A stretch of 64,000 nucleotides of DNA from Flavobacterium supellecticarium (GCF_004801375.1 NZ_SSNZ01000001.1:806001-870000), one strand, 5' to 3'; positions 17,318 through 26,699 are shown, numbered from the stretch's first letter. Notes: generated by a model not told the origin, from the letters alone. Numbers and translations: made by a program.

Positions 17318-18538
17318 TCAATTGATATATAGATATCCTGCTTTCTTTTTAATTTTACCATTGGCTATTTTATACGTTAAAACATAAAAGTAAGTTCCCG
17401 ATGGAAGTTTTTTCCCGTTATCGATTGTTCCTTTGGCATTGGAATATCCTCTAAACCAATTTTCGTGAGTACCATATTGATTTGCATCAAATACCTTTCC
17501 TCCCCATCGGTTGTAGACTTCTAAAGTATTCTCCGGAAATTTGTTCAATCCTTCGATAAAGAAATAATCATTTTTTCCATCATCATTTCCTGAAATACCG
17601 TTATAAACAATTATTTCATTGTTTTGATCATCGATATCATTTGTTTTTTCAATCTTCGCCAAGGTAAAAATTCCATCATGTAGCGTAACAGCAGTGGCTA
17701 ATTGCTGATCGGTATCTATAACAGTAGGATAGGATTTCCATTTTTGTGTTTCAGTATTCCAGCCAACAATAGCAACTTCGGTATTGTTATTGAGTTCTGT
17801 ACCGAACATATTTTCGCTTATAGACAGCGTTAACGGAAGTTCGTGTGTATCATGATGATTGCATTCCAATATCCAATATTGCGTATTATCAATAATCAGA
17901 ATGTTGTCTTCCTTTTGATTATGTGCATAGTGCAGGTTAGAATTTTCCTTACGGTAACCACCTTTAAAAGTGGCATCGCTCCAATCGCAGGTTCCGATAG
18001 TTTCGGGATGATAAGCCCCGTAGCTTCCGACCGGAAACTGAAATTCCTCTCTACCAAGGCGTTCTACAAAACCATCCACATAACTATCTGAATCTGCATG
18101 AGAATGCGTTGCTACCGCCTCAAAAATAAAACTACCGTTCTCTTCCACTTTTATAATTCCGTATTCAAAATCCGAATTTCCACCCACACTGACTTTTCCG
18201 TTTAGCAAAAAAGCGGGTTGTTCGGAATGATTATTAAATAGCGTATGGTTTAACTTACTCACAACAGCGCCCGAAATATTTTGCTGTCGCTCTCCGACAA
18301 AATGGGTTACTCCCTCCTGCGTTGGATCGTACTCAACAATTCCATCATTATGAAAATTGGCATAGACAAAAAAAGTACCGTCATTTACAAAATTTGCAGT
18401 ACTGTTATTTTTAAAATCGGCAACACTGGAAAATTTTGTTCCGGGCGACACTGTTATCTGCCCGTTATTTACGGTTTGTCCGGAAACCGGAATACTTCCA
18501 CAGACAGCCGCTATAATTATTACAAAAATTTTATTCAT
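17318..18538 (-). CDS. Surface protein with gliding-motility-associated (type B) C-terminal domain
   Basis: A 406-residue exported protein. Signal peptide cleaved near SGQT. Residues 25-300 form beta-rich repeats without a domain I can name. The last 95 residues match the gliding-motility-associated C-terminal domain (TIGR04131, T9SS type B CTD): ISGNDDGKNDYFFIEG, EVYNRWGGKVFD, then LPSGTYFYVL and a Lys-rich ending KKKAGYLYIN. Type B domains, as in SprB, need a PorP/SprF protein for secretion, and one follows 70 bp downstream. It follows the large repeat protein gene on the same strand with a hairpin between them. Confidence 0.9.
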   Translation of the reverse strand: MNKIFVIIIAAVCGSIPVSGQTVNNGQITVSPGTKFSSVADFKNNSTANFVNDGTFFVYANFHNDGIVEYDPTQEGVTHFVGERQQNISGAVVSKLNHTLFNNHSEQPAFLLNGKVSVGGNSDFEYGIIKVEENGSFIFEAVATHSHADSDSYVDGFVERLGREEFQFPVGSYGAYHPETIGTCDWSDATFKGGYRKENSNLHYAHNQKEDNILIIDNTQYWILECNHHDTHELPLTLSISENMFGTELNNNTEVAIVGWNTETQKWKSYPTVIDTDQQLATAVTLHDGIFTLAKIEKTNDIDDQNNEIIVYNGISGNDDGKNDYFFIEGLNKFPENTLEVYNRWGGKVFDANQYGTHENWFRGYSNAKGTIDNGKKLPSGTYFYVLTYKIANGKIKKKAGYLYIN

Positions 18539-18576
18539 AATTTCAATGATTCTTTTACTTTTAAAACAGTATATAA

Positions 18577-18607
18577 ATCCCTTTTAAGCACCTTACTTAA
18601 AAGGGAT
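18577..18607 (-). terminator. Hairpin between repeat protein and type B CTD gene
   Basis: Perfect 12-bp stem ATCCCTTTTAAG / CTTAAAAGGGAT with a 7-nt loop. The minus-strand tail (TTATATACTG) is not a T run, so partial termination or mRNA stabilisation is more likely than full termination. Confidence 0.55.
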
Positions 18608-18647
18608 CCTATACTTTAAGCACTCCTAAGTATGAAGAAAACTATAA

Positions 18648-21600
18648 CTAATTGGCACTACTAACAGTAGCTTCCAATGCTTCCAACTTTTCTTCCATTC
18701 GCTGTAAGCTTTGTTGCAATGTGCTGATTACTGTATTTTGCAACTCAATTTGTCTTCGTTGCTCACCGATTTGTGTTGCCACAAATCCGCTAACCGGAAT
18801 TAATTCGATAAGTTCGCCGGTACTTATTGTCTTTAAAACTCCGGTCGAGCTTGCAACAACAATCCGATCTTCGTATTTATTCCCCTCTGTAGCGTTAATA
18901 TCGCGAATACGTACGTTTCCGGTACCTACATCCAGAGTTTCTTCTGGTCGTACAGCAAGCCCCATCAAACCATCGCTAAAGATTACATTAGATCCCGGTG
19001 CCTTGAATTCGGAGCGACTAATGGTTTTTAGCACCCCATTCCTATCGGCCACAACAACTTTATCTTCCAAAGCGCCCATAGTACCATTTATATCCCTGAT
19101 GCGAACATTCCCGGATCCTACATCTATCGTTTCTGTAGGAACAACCGCTTGTTTTTTAAAACCGGTATTTCCATTTTTTAAAACCGTAATTGCATTAGAG
19201 CGGTTTTCATTAGCTGTTCCATTTGCAACTACCAACAATCTGTCATTTTCATCCCACTCCGTTGGCGAATTTCCGTCATACATGTCTCCATAAGGCCCTA
19301 TAACTACTTCGTGAAAGGATTTTGCTGTAGAACTAGCTCCTCCTAATACCATACTAAATTCACCCATAGCATGATTAGCTATACCACCAATAACGGCACA
19401 ATTCTTTCTTTTTACCTTATTCTCTCTTCCCCCAATAATAGCCGAATATGAAATATTAGTACCTTCTCCTAGTATATAATTGCCGTAACCCCCCAAAATA
19501 ATAGATTCAGTGGAATTGATTATATGATTAGTATCCCCACCAAGAACGAACCCGTTTTGAGAATCGACTATCTCATTAGATTGTCCACATATAATACCCG
19601 AATAAACACTTCTATAACCAACTCTATTAAACTCTCCTCCTATAACACAGCCCTTTTCTCCTTCAGCTGCATTGAACTTTCCTCCAAATACAAAAGAATG
19701 ATTACCATAAGCCGCATTGTTTTCCCCTGCAAGAACCACCGTATTAATTCCGAGGGCAGTGTTTTGAAGACCTCCCACAACCACACCGCGCTCATTACTA
19801 CCAAGAACCGAATTTGACTTTCCTCCCACAACCACACCAAAAGGACTTTGAACAGTATTCTTTTCTCCTCCTAGTATAACACCACCGTAGGTGGCACTTA
19901 TCGTATTATGTCGTCCTGAGAAAATACCGGATGTATCGGTTCCGTCAGCTATAAAATTGTGATGTCCACCGTCTATTGTAGCCAGTTCTGCAGATGGTTG
20001 AGTAGTATTGTCTCTTCCAGTAACAAATGCATAGGCTCCCTGTGCTTTGTTTCGAAATCCAAAGGCCGCAGAAAAAGCACCGATTTCACCTTCACTAATT
20101 TCCTTGCCTCCACGTACGGCACCGTATACATTTAATCGTAACCGGTCAGCCCATGGCAAAGATCCTCTGGCATGTCCAATACTAACACCACCGGCCTGAT
20201 AAATATTTTGTCCATTCCATCTTGCTTTTTGGTTTGATCCCACGACCAGCCAAGGTTCGATCTGCGCATCCGAATTACGATTTAATTGTAAATCTCTTCT
20301 GTCTATCGTACGCAAAACCCCATCGGCATCGGCCACGACCAATCTGTCATCGTCACTACCGTCTTCGCCCTGGATTTGTCGGATTCGTACCTTTCCTTCA
20401 CCAACATCGATGGTTTCGGTAGGCTGAGAAGCTGCACTTTTAAAACCGGTATTTCCGTTTTTCAAAACCGTAAGGGCATTCGATCGACCATTATTGTCAC
20501 CGTTAGCTACAGTGAATATACGGTCATTTCTATCCCATACATTGCTTCCTCCATCCGGAGAATACAATTTAGCTCTATTCCCTAAAACTATTTCATGAAC
20601 AGAAGGAGCCATATTATCACTTCCGCCCAAAACCACACTATATTGACCACTGGCAACAGATTCTTTGGAACCTACAATTGTGCCGTTTCTTGCCACAATA
20701 CGGTTGGTTTCGCCTCCAATAATAACACCAAATTCACCTTGCTCTGTTATGGTATTTCCTGTTCCTCCAACAATTGCCGTATTTTCTCCGTGTGTTTCAT
20801 TATGTTTACCACTTACCAAAGCATTCGCTCCTGTGGCTGTATTTCCGTCACCAATATTCACCGAAACTTTACGCTCCTCATTCTCAGGATTAATTTTTAC
20901 GGATCCATTTACACTTAAGGCTGTGTCTGGAGCAGGCTGTCTTCCAATACCGACATTTCCGGTATGGTAAATATTCTCCGTATTAGATGTTGCGCTGACA
21001 GTTCCGCCATCTACATACCATGGACTTGTGGCATCTTCCGTATTTTTCTGAAAGACGGGCAGGTTAACCCTGTTTCTAGTTCCTTGTTCATCAATATAAA
21101 TCAAATCTTTACGCTCTTCATCATATACCAGAGCGGTCAAGGTTTCCGGGCCATTGACCAAATCCGATAAATCCACTTCGGTAGTCGTTCCATCCTCTGC
21201 ATTATAATTCAGAATAAATGTGTTAGCGTCATACGAAAGTCTCGTAATAGTTTCCGGGTTATTCGCCAGAGTATTCAAATCAATGTATGTATTAGTTCCA
21301 TCCTCAGCTTTATAGGTAATGGTATACGTATTGGCGTCATAACTCAGCGCTGTTAGCGTTTCCGGGTTATTTGCCAGAGCATTCAAATCAATGAATGTAT
21401 TAGCTCCATCCTCCGCTCTGTAGGTAATGGTATGCGTACTGGCGTCATAACTCAGTGCTGTTAGCGTTTCCGGGTTATTTGCCAAAGCATTCAAATCAAT
21501 GGATGTAGTATTTCCATCCTCCGCTCTATAGGTAATGGTATGCGCAGTGGCATCATAACTCAGCGCTGTTAGCGTTTCCGAACCATTATTCAATAATTCT

Positions 21601-22391
21601 GACAAATTGATAGTGGTAGTATTTCCATCCTCCGCTCTATAGGTAATGGTATGTGCAGTGGCATCATAACTCAGCGCTGTTAGCGTTTCCGAACCATTAT
21701 TCAATAATTCTGACAAATTGATAGTGGTAGTATTTCCATCCTCCGCTTTATAAGTCAAAACATGTGTTAGCGGATCATAAACAAGAGATGTCTGCGTTTC
21801 TTTTTGTTTAATAAGCGCTTCAATCTTTTCCAGCACCACTTCATGATCAAACTGTTCGACTACAGCATCTCCTGTAAAATCAATCCGTTTCGATTGTCCG
21901 GCTTCATTGGTATAGGTATAGCTACCATCCTGATTTTTCACGAGTGTTGTGATCGTTTCATTTGATTTTACAAGGGAATCGATATTGATTATTCGCGAAT
22001 CACCTTGCTGATCAATATAACTAAGAGCAACAACTTCCGGGTTATATAGAACAGTCCCTTCGGACGTTCGAATATCAACAGGGCTGATCATTCTATTCCA
22101 GGAACCATTAAGCCAATAATACAATCCCGGGCTAACATTATCCGGGATTTGACCAGAAGTAGCAATATTAAAAACGATAAGACCATTTGGCAACGTTCCA
22201 TCATTCACTATAGGGTCTTTACTTTTGGAATCGATTAGACTTACTCTTGGAATTAATATTCCCTTATTATTTGCGACTACATCCAATTGTGAAGTAATAT
22301 CCGGGAGTTCCGTTCCAACTCCCACTTGTCCGTACATTTCGAATGCCCCTAGCACAAATAAAATTGACAGGAGTTTTTTTCTCATAAGCAT
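18648..22391 (-). CDS. Large repeat surface protein with YadA-head-like repeats and coiled-coil end
   Basis: A 1247-residue exported protein. Signal peptide (to about MYGQ, residue 22) precedes an N-terminal segment common in flavobacterial repeat proteins (VGVGTELPD, NNKGILIPRVSL). Residues 200-430 are about seven copies of a 36-37-residue repeat (TLTALSYDATAHTITYRAED type). Residues 520-620 and 780-1090 are left-handed-helix, YadA-head-like repeats (GGxxN motifs such as VIGGTGNTI), each followed by a module with TETIDVGxGxVRIRxI and VVADxxGVLKTI; a third copy of that module precedes a C-terminal coiled coil (EQRRQIELQNTVISTLQQS). No T9SS CTD and no YadA anchor barrel are visible. First gene of the surface operon. 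Confidence 0.85.
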   Translation of the reverse strand: MLMRKKLLSILFVLGAFEMYGQVGVGTELPDITSQLDVVANNKGILIPRVSLIDSKSKDPIVNDGTLPNGLIVFNIATSGQIPDNVSPGLYYWLNGSWNRMISPVDIRTSEGTVLYNPEVVALSYIDQQGDSRIINIDSLVKSNETITTLVKNQDGSYTYTNEAGQSKRIDFTGDAVVEQFDHEVVLEKIEALIKQKETQTSLVYDPLTHVLTYKAEDGNTTTINLSELLNNGSETLTALSYDATAHTITYRAEDGNTTTINLSELLNNGSETLTALSYDATAHTITYRAEDGNTTSIDLNALANNPETLTALSYDASTHTITYRAEDGANTFIDLNALANNPETLTALSYDANTYTITYKAEDGTNTYIDLNTLANNPETITRLSYDANTFILNYNAEDGTTTEVDLSDLVNGPETLTALVYDEERKDLIYIDEQGTRNRVNLPVFQKNTEDATSPWYVDGGTVSATSNTENIYHTGNVGIGRQPAPDTALSVNGSVKINPENEERKVSVNIGDGNTATGANALVSGKHNETHGENTAIVGGTGNTITEQGEFGVIIGGETNRIVARNGTIVGSKESVASGQYSVVLGGSDNMAPSVHEIVLGNRAKLYSPDGGSNVWDRNDRIFTVANGDNNGRSNALTVLKNGNTGFKSAASQPTETIDVGEGKVRIRQIQGEDGSDDDRLVVADADGVLRTIDRRDLQLNRNSDAQIEPWLVVGSNQKARWNGQNIYQAGGVSIGHARGSLPWADRLRLNVYGAVRGGKEISEGEIGAFSAAFGFRNKAQGAYAFVTGRDNTTQPSAELATIDGGHHNFIADGTDTSGIFSGRHNTISATYGGVILGGEKNTVQSPFGVVVGGKSNSVLGSNERGVVVGGLQNTALGINTVVLAGENNAAYGNHSFVFGGKFNAAEGEKGCVIGGEFNRVGYRSVYSGIICGQSNEIVDSQNGFVLGGDTNHIINSTESIILGGYGNYILGEGTNISYSAIIGGRENKVKRKNCAVIGGIANHAMGEFSMVLGGASSTAKSFHEVVIGPYGDMYDGNSPTEWDENDRLLVVANGTANENRSNAITVLKNGNTGFKKQAVVPTETIDVGSGNVRIRDINGTMGALEDKVVVADRNGVLKTISRSEFKAPGSNVIFSDGLMGLAVRPEETLDVGTGNVRIRDINATEGNKYEDRIVVASSTGVLKTISTGELIELIPVSGFVATQIGEQRRQIELQNTVISTLQQSLQRMEEKLEALEATVSSAN
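21100..21790 (-). repeat. Tandem 108-111-bp coding repeats in the surface protein
   Basis: About seven copies encoding 36-37 residues each. Two adjacent 111-bp copies starting at 21544 and 21655 are identical for at least 90 bases and differ by a single base over about 130, so copy-number change by recombination is likely. Outer copies are more divergent. Confidence 0.85.
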
Positions 22392-23069
22392 AAGATATAT
22401 ATATTTAGTTTTAACTTATTTATTATTTATTAGCTCTTATTAGCTATCGAATTGTTTCGATATGTACATAGCACATTCGAAAGCAAAACATAACCGATAT
22501 CAATCGATATAATTAAAAATAGCCACAGAGCTAAAAAATTGGAGTGATGCCTGCTTTAACAGGACTTTATATTCTTATTCAATATCTTAGGGAAAGATAT
22601 GATCCTGTAATTTAGAGTACTGATTGTGTAATTGATGGGGAAAGGGAAAACTTAAATATAGCTATATAAATACCTAACAATAGATAATGCATTTCATATA
22701 ATCTCAAGATACAAAAAGTTTATCCGGCATATACAATCCGTATTTAAGCCGCCATCCCTTCCTCATCAACAAAAAACTTACCAAAATAATTACAAGTGAG
22801 ATTTGAATAAGAACGTGATGCAATATTAGATCTTTACGCTATTATCATCTCATCATATGAACTGTTAGTCTTTATAATCGGACTTTTTCTACTCTAATTT
22901 TCGAATATAAATCTATTTACAGGTTAGACAATGGTCTATAAACAACAAGTAGATAATAAATAACTATTTTATTACTATCTTTATAGAATAGAACATTCAT
23001 ACAGAGAAAAACGCATCACCTGCTACAGCAAAAAAGTTTTTAACCGAATAACTTTAAAATAATAATAGT
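22392..23069. other. Intergenic region upstream of the surface operon
   Basis: 678 bases between the divergent surface operon and the small secreted protein at 23070. Apart from the TATCGAA inverted repeat and a weak box TATCTTTA near 22975 for the plus-strand gene I see no gene or RNA in it. Confidence 0.6.
22445..22462. promoter_or_regulatory. Inverted repeat upstream of the surface operon
   Basis: TATCGAA-TTGT-TTCGATA, a 7-bp inverted repeat 54 bases upstream of the first gene, followed by more CGATAT elements at about 22494-22510. It could be a regulator-binding site. No exact TAnnTTTG box was seen on the minus strand here. Confidence 0.35.
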
Positions 23070-23390
23070 ATGAAAAGAAGCAGTATTTTAACCCTGGTAT
23101 TCCTGGGATTGTTCACAATCATTTCGATTTCGGCACAAGGACAGGAAAAAAAAGAAAGCGTAGGCGATAAAATTGAAAAGACCGCTAAAAAGGTAGGTGA
23201 CAAAACTGCGGAAGTCGCTGTAAAAGGAACTTCCAAAATTTCCGACAAAGTATGGAAAGGTAAGATGGCTCCGGATGGGACCGATGTTTACATTAACAAT
23301 AAAAACCAAAAATACTATGTAAACAAAACGGGTAAAAAGGTTTATTTAAAAGCATCACAGATCAAAGATCGCCCGGAAGAAAAAAAATAA
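23070..23390 (+). CDS. Small secreted Lys-rich protein
   Basis: A 106-residue protein with a clear signal peptide (MKRSSILTLVFLGLF, cleavage near SAQG). The mature part is a Lys-rich amphipathic helix (about residues 25-60, repeated KxGDKxxEVA pattern) followed by a short beta segment VYINNKNQKYYVNKTGKKVY. I do not recognise a family beyond small Bacteroidota hypothetical proteins. It ends in front of a strong bidirectional terminator and is transcribed alone. Function unknown. Confidence 0.7.
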   Translation: MKRSSILTLVFLGLFTIISISAQGQEKKESVGDKIEKTAKKVGDKTAEVAVKGTSKISDKVWKGKMAPDGTDVYINNKNQKYYVNKTGKKVYLKASQIKDRPEEKK

Positions 23391-23409
23391 TAATAGCCCC
23401 TTTAAAAGG

Positions 23410-23449
23410 AAACGCCCCGTTGTTTAAAGTGGTAAACAACGGGGCGTTT
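23410..23449. terminator. Bidirectional terminator
   Basis: Perfect 17-bp stem starting AAACGCCCCGTTGTTTA with a 6-nt loop, between convergent genes ending at 23390 and 23469. Confidence 0.85.
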
Positions 23450-23468
23450 CTGTTAGTAGTCGTTTATA

Positions 23469-23840
23469 TTAGGAAAACATTGGTTTGTATTTTTTCCAGT
23501 TATCAACAATAATTAGAATATTGATTAGAAAAAGCGGCAACACCAAAGGAAGTCCGGATGGTTCAAAAATAAGATTATGACAAACAATACCGACCATAAC
23601 CGGCAGAATCATAATGGCACCTAAAGCCCTGGTTTTAGGAATGATAAACAATAATCCGGCAACAGTCTCGATAACACCGGTTAGCGGCATCAACCACTTT
23701 ATAGTCATTAGAGCCTCCATCATTTTCATTTGTTCTTCGCTCATTTTCTCCATAGGCATATAGTTCAAAAACTTATTAAGCCCGGCATTGATAAACATAA
23801 GCCCGAAAAGCAGGCAGACAATCAGTTTTATTATTTTCAT
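23469..23840 (-). CDS. DoxX-like membrane protein
   Basis: A 123-residue protein with four hydrophobic segments. The sequence ends the first helix with GLNKFLNYMP and continues with WLMPLTGVIETVAGLLFIIPKTRALGAI, the pattern of DoxX/DoxD-type small membrane proteins. Their biochemical role is not settled (some act in thiosulfate oxidation or redox). It starts 12 bases after the stop of the DUF4199 gene, so these two genes form an operon. Confidence 0.8.
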   Translation of the reverse strand: MKIIKLIVCLLFGLMFINAGLNKFLNYMPMEKMSEEQMKMMEALMTIKWLMPLTGVIETVAGLLFIIPKTRALGAIMILPVMVGIVCHNLIFEPSGLPLVLPLFLINILIIVDNWKKYKPMFS

Positions 23841-23852
23841 AGTAATATAGTT

Positions 23853-24350
23853 TTAAGATTTGTTTTTGGAATTTTTACTACGTACAAAAAAGGCAACAAT
23901 AAAAGACGTAACAATACCCATCATCAATGCTCCGATGACACTCTGTTTCATATAGTTTTCAAGACTAAAATAGGCTTCCGCTGCTTCCCGGTTTTTATGA
24001 TAACCCGATTTTAAAGAATACTCGATAACATTTGGAAAATATTCAGGAGTAATAATACAAGAGATGATCCACTGTGTTACCGGGCTAAAAAGCGCCACAA
24101 TCAACGTAAGGATCAAGCCGCTTATAAAACCTTGCTTATAGCTCATCACACCGTCATAATAGCTCATTTTCTTATTTTTTAGCGCTAAAACATATATCCA
24201 AACAGCCGGAATCATAAAAAGCATCGTCAGATATTGGTGCTTATCAATATGGGTACTATGCAAGCCGCAAATTTTTTCCAGTACCATCCAAAGCAGCGAC
24301 ATCATGATAAATATAAAAGCCCACTTGATTTCGATTTTGAATTTCGCCAT
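23853..24350 (-). CDS. DUF4199-family membrane protein
   Basis: A 165-residue protein with four membrane segments: residues 10-28, 43-58, 75-97 and 135-157. The arrangement, with SYKQGFISGLILTLIVALFSP in the centre and a charged loop before the last helix, fits the DUF4199 family of Bacteroidota. Function unknown. It is the first gene of a pair with the DoxX-like gene. Confidence 0.75.
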   Translation of the reverse strand: MAKFKIEIKWAFIFIMMSLLWMVLEKICGLHSTHIDKHQYLTMLFMIPAVWIYVLALKNKKMSYYDGVMSYKQGFISGLILTLIVALFSPVTQWIISCIITPEYFPNVIEYSLKSGYHKNREAAEAYFSLENYMKQSVIGALMMGIVTSFIVAFFVRSKNSKNKS

Positions 24351-24506
24351 TTATTATTATATAAAAGTGAGAACCAAATTAACAAAAAAATCAATTTAAG
24401 TCATAATTTTTTATCAATTCAATCCTATAAATCTTAAAAAATAAAATCATCAGTCGCCAAAATATCCTTTTAAACCCCTAAACCACGATACTATTTTAAA
24501 GATATC

Positions 24507-25835
24507 CTACTTTTTAGTTTTGATGGTATTTTTGTATAACTGTCCGTTTTTCATGATCAGTAAAAAGTTCTTTTCCGGGTTTGCGATTAACGACAAATCT
24601 TTTAATGGATCCCCATCTACCAACAGTAAATCGGCCAGAGCTTGTTCTTCCACGACTCCTAGTTTTCCGGGATACGGATTGCGCAAACCGGATAATTGCA
24701 ACAATTCACCGTTATCCTGAGTGATCATCTTTAAAATTTCGGCATTACTAAACCATTTTTGAAGCCGTAAAATATAACGATTCTGTTCATCGTTTAATTC
24801 CGGTTGAAATAGAAAATCGGTTCCCCAGGCCAATTTTACACCTAACTTTTTCGCCAAAGGCCATACTTTATTTTGTCCTTCCAATACCGGCTTACGCTTT
24901 TGTTTGCGCTGTTCATCCATACTGTCGTTGTTATCCATTAAATTCTGCAGACTTAACCATACGTTTTTCTCTGCCAGTAATTTTAAGGTTTCTTCATCCA
25001 GCATCTGACCGTGTTCAATACACTTAACTCCGGCTTCAACAGCACGTTGCACCGCTTTTGGCGTATAGGCATGCACCATAACGTAGGTCCCCCAGTCGGA
25101 TGCCGCTTCAACGGCCGCTTTCATTTCGTCGAGCGTATATTGCGTCACATCAATCGGATCATAGGCCGACGACGTTCCACCACCCGCCATGAGTTTAATC
25201 TGACTGGCGCCAAAACGCAGGTTTTCCCGTACAGCCGTTAATACATCATCCCGGCCATCGGCAATAAAAGTAGCGCCCACTTGTTCTGCTCGGGACGGTT
25301 TTCCGAAAAAGCGGCGAGAGCGTTCACTTGGTGCTCTAAAATCGCCATGCCCGGCAGTCTGACTCACCACAGCGCCCGAAGGCCAGATACGTGGGCCGAC
25401 TAGTTTACCGGCATCGATGGCTGCTTTTAACGGAAAAATAGGGCCTCCCGCATCACGGACACTTGTAAATCCGCGAAGTAGCATTTGTTGTGCCGATTCT
25501 CCTATTTTACGAACCAGAAATTCTTCCGTTAAATCTTCTCCCATCAATTGTGCCATCGTAAACGTACCAAAGGTCATGTGTACGTGAACATCGATTAAAC
25601 CAGGCATTAACGTTTTTCCACCACCATTGATTCTTACAGCATCCTTATCAGCTGTAATAGTTGTGGCACTTATTTTTTCTATGGTTGAACCGGAAACCAA
25701 AACATGCATCGGTGTGGTTAATTTAGCCGCTTTAAGGTCCAAAAGTCTGACATTTTCGATCAGAATCGGTTTGGTTTGTGCCATAGCAAAACAACCACCC
25801 ATCAAAAAAAGTGTTAGTATGTACTTAAATTTCAT
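24507..25835 (-). CDS. Exported amidohydrolase, imidazolonepropionase/prolidase-like
   Basis: A 442-residue metal-dependent hydrolase with a signal peptide (MKFKYILTLFLMGGCFAMAQ; C15 could be a lipid attachment site, or cleavage follows AMAQ). The metal motif HVH lies in GLIDVHVHMTF; the carboxylated-lysine candidate is in IKLMAGGG; His ligands follow in MVHAYT and IEHG; and the catalytic Asp is in WGTDF. This is the cyclic amidohydrolase subgroup that includes Xaa-Pro dipeptidases and imidazolonepropionase-like enzymes. A role in peptide or amide turnover in the periplasm is likely. Monocistronic. Confidence 0.85.
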   Translation of the reverse strand: MKFKYILTLFLMGGCFAMAQTKPILIENVRLLDLKAAKLTTPMHVLVSGSTIEKISATTITADKDAVRINGGGKTLMPGLIDVHVHMTFGTFTMAQLMGEDLTEEFLVRKIGESAQQMLLRGFTSVRDAGGPIFPLKAAIDAGKLVGPRIWPSGAVVSQTAGHGDFRAPSERSRRFFGKPSRAEQVGATFIADGRDDVLTAVRENLRFGASQIKLMAGGGTSSAYDPIDVTQYTLDEMKAAVEAASDWGTYVMVHAYTPKAVQRAVEAGVKCIEHGQMLDEETLKLLAEKNVWLSLQNLMDNNDSMDEQRKQKRKPVLEGQNKVWPLAKKLGVKLAWGTDFLFQPELNDEQNRYILRLQKWFSNAEILKMITQDNGELLQLSGLRNPYPGKLGVVEEQALADLLLVDGDPLKDLSLIANPEKNFLLIMKNGQLYKNTIKTKK

Positions 25836-26023
25836 ATAAAATAGATTTTGGGGTTATAACTATTACATATTGTCCTAAGATACTCCAAAAAATCTACTTA
25901 TTTCAGAATAAGGTTGTTTTAATCTCCTCTCGCTTTTTTACAACAAATATAACGTATAAACCAGGTCCTGCTAAAAATTAAAACTTTACCTACAATAATA
26001 CTTTATCATATAGATTCGTTTTA

Positions 26024-26031
26024 TATATTTG
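26024..26031 (+). promoter_or_regulatory. -7 box of a possible small RNA
   Basis: TATATTTG fits TAnnTTTG. It is about 140 bases before a strong terminator with no good open frame between, hence a small-RNA candidate. The -33 box is weak (TTTA). Confidence 0.4.
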
Positions 26032-26169
26032 GCAACTTTTTAACGAACTCAAATAACATTTACAAACAGCAACCAATGCTAATGGCGAAATCAATCCGGA
26101 ACGATTGGAAATTTTCTATGAAAAATACAACGAAAACATTACGGAACGAACCGTTCGTTAATCGATCTA

Positions 26170-26203
26170 AAAACAAAACCCTGTTACTACAGGGTTTTGT
26201 TTT
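26170..26203 (+). terminator. Strong intrinsic terminator
   Basis: 15-bp stem AAAACAAAACCCTGT / ACAGGGTTTTGTTTT with a 4-nt loop and a T run in either direction. Confidence 0.75.
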
Positions 26204-26424
26204 TATAGACTGGATCGAAAATTTATACTACTATAATAAAAAAAGCGGCTTTAAAAGTAATTTTTAAAGTTTTACTTCTCTATTATCTACATATAAATTG
26301 ATACAAATAAATGATCGGGTTAACAAATTCAGCTTTAATTATCTGGAAAGATTTGAAATAGAAAAGTGTATTTGTTTCTTAAAAAAAATTACTGAGAAAT
26401 AAGCAACTTATTTTAGGACGAGAT

Positions 26425-26462
26425 AAACGGAACGTCTACGATAAAACGTAGACGTTCCGTTT
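26425..26462. terminator. Second terminator-like hairpin
   Basis: Perfect 16-bp stem AAACGGAACGTCTACG / CGTAGACGTTCCGTTT with a 6-nt loop, then TATTTTG. No gene directly upstream on either strand. Confidence 0.6.
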
Positions 26463-26699
26463 TATTTTGTACTGTACTACACTGTCGGACCTCTAGATAG
26501 ACAAAGGCGACGCATTCGCATTATTTTTTCCCATTACGGAAACTCGTAAAGGAATCAAATAAAACGCATATAAATTGCCTCACCTTAGAAACCATAAAGA
26601 AATTGATACATATTAAAATCCCGCCTTAATTTTTAATAGGCCTAAACTATTGAGTCACTACTCAAAACTCACTTTTATTAAAACTTAAAATTATCAGAT

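Larger units (their letters stand above)
25836..26699. other. Intergenic region with two terminator-like hairpins
   Basis: 864 bases without a convincing gene. Contains a promoter-like TATATTTG at 26024-26031, a strong terminator hairpin at 26170-26203 and a second 16-bp hairpin at 26425-26462. The 26.03-26.2 kb interval could be a small RNA gene; an open frame at 26076-26267 runs through the terminator and is not credible. Confidence 0.6.

Noticed and set aside
18652..19293. 213-residue plus-strand frame opposite the repeat surface protein
   Set aside because: Antisense shadow of repetitive coding sequence; no recognisable domain.
26076..26267. 63-residue plus-strand frame in the intergenic region
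   Set aside because: It passes through a strong terminator hairpin and has random-looking composition.
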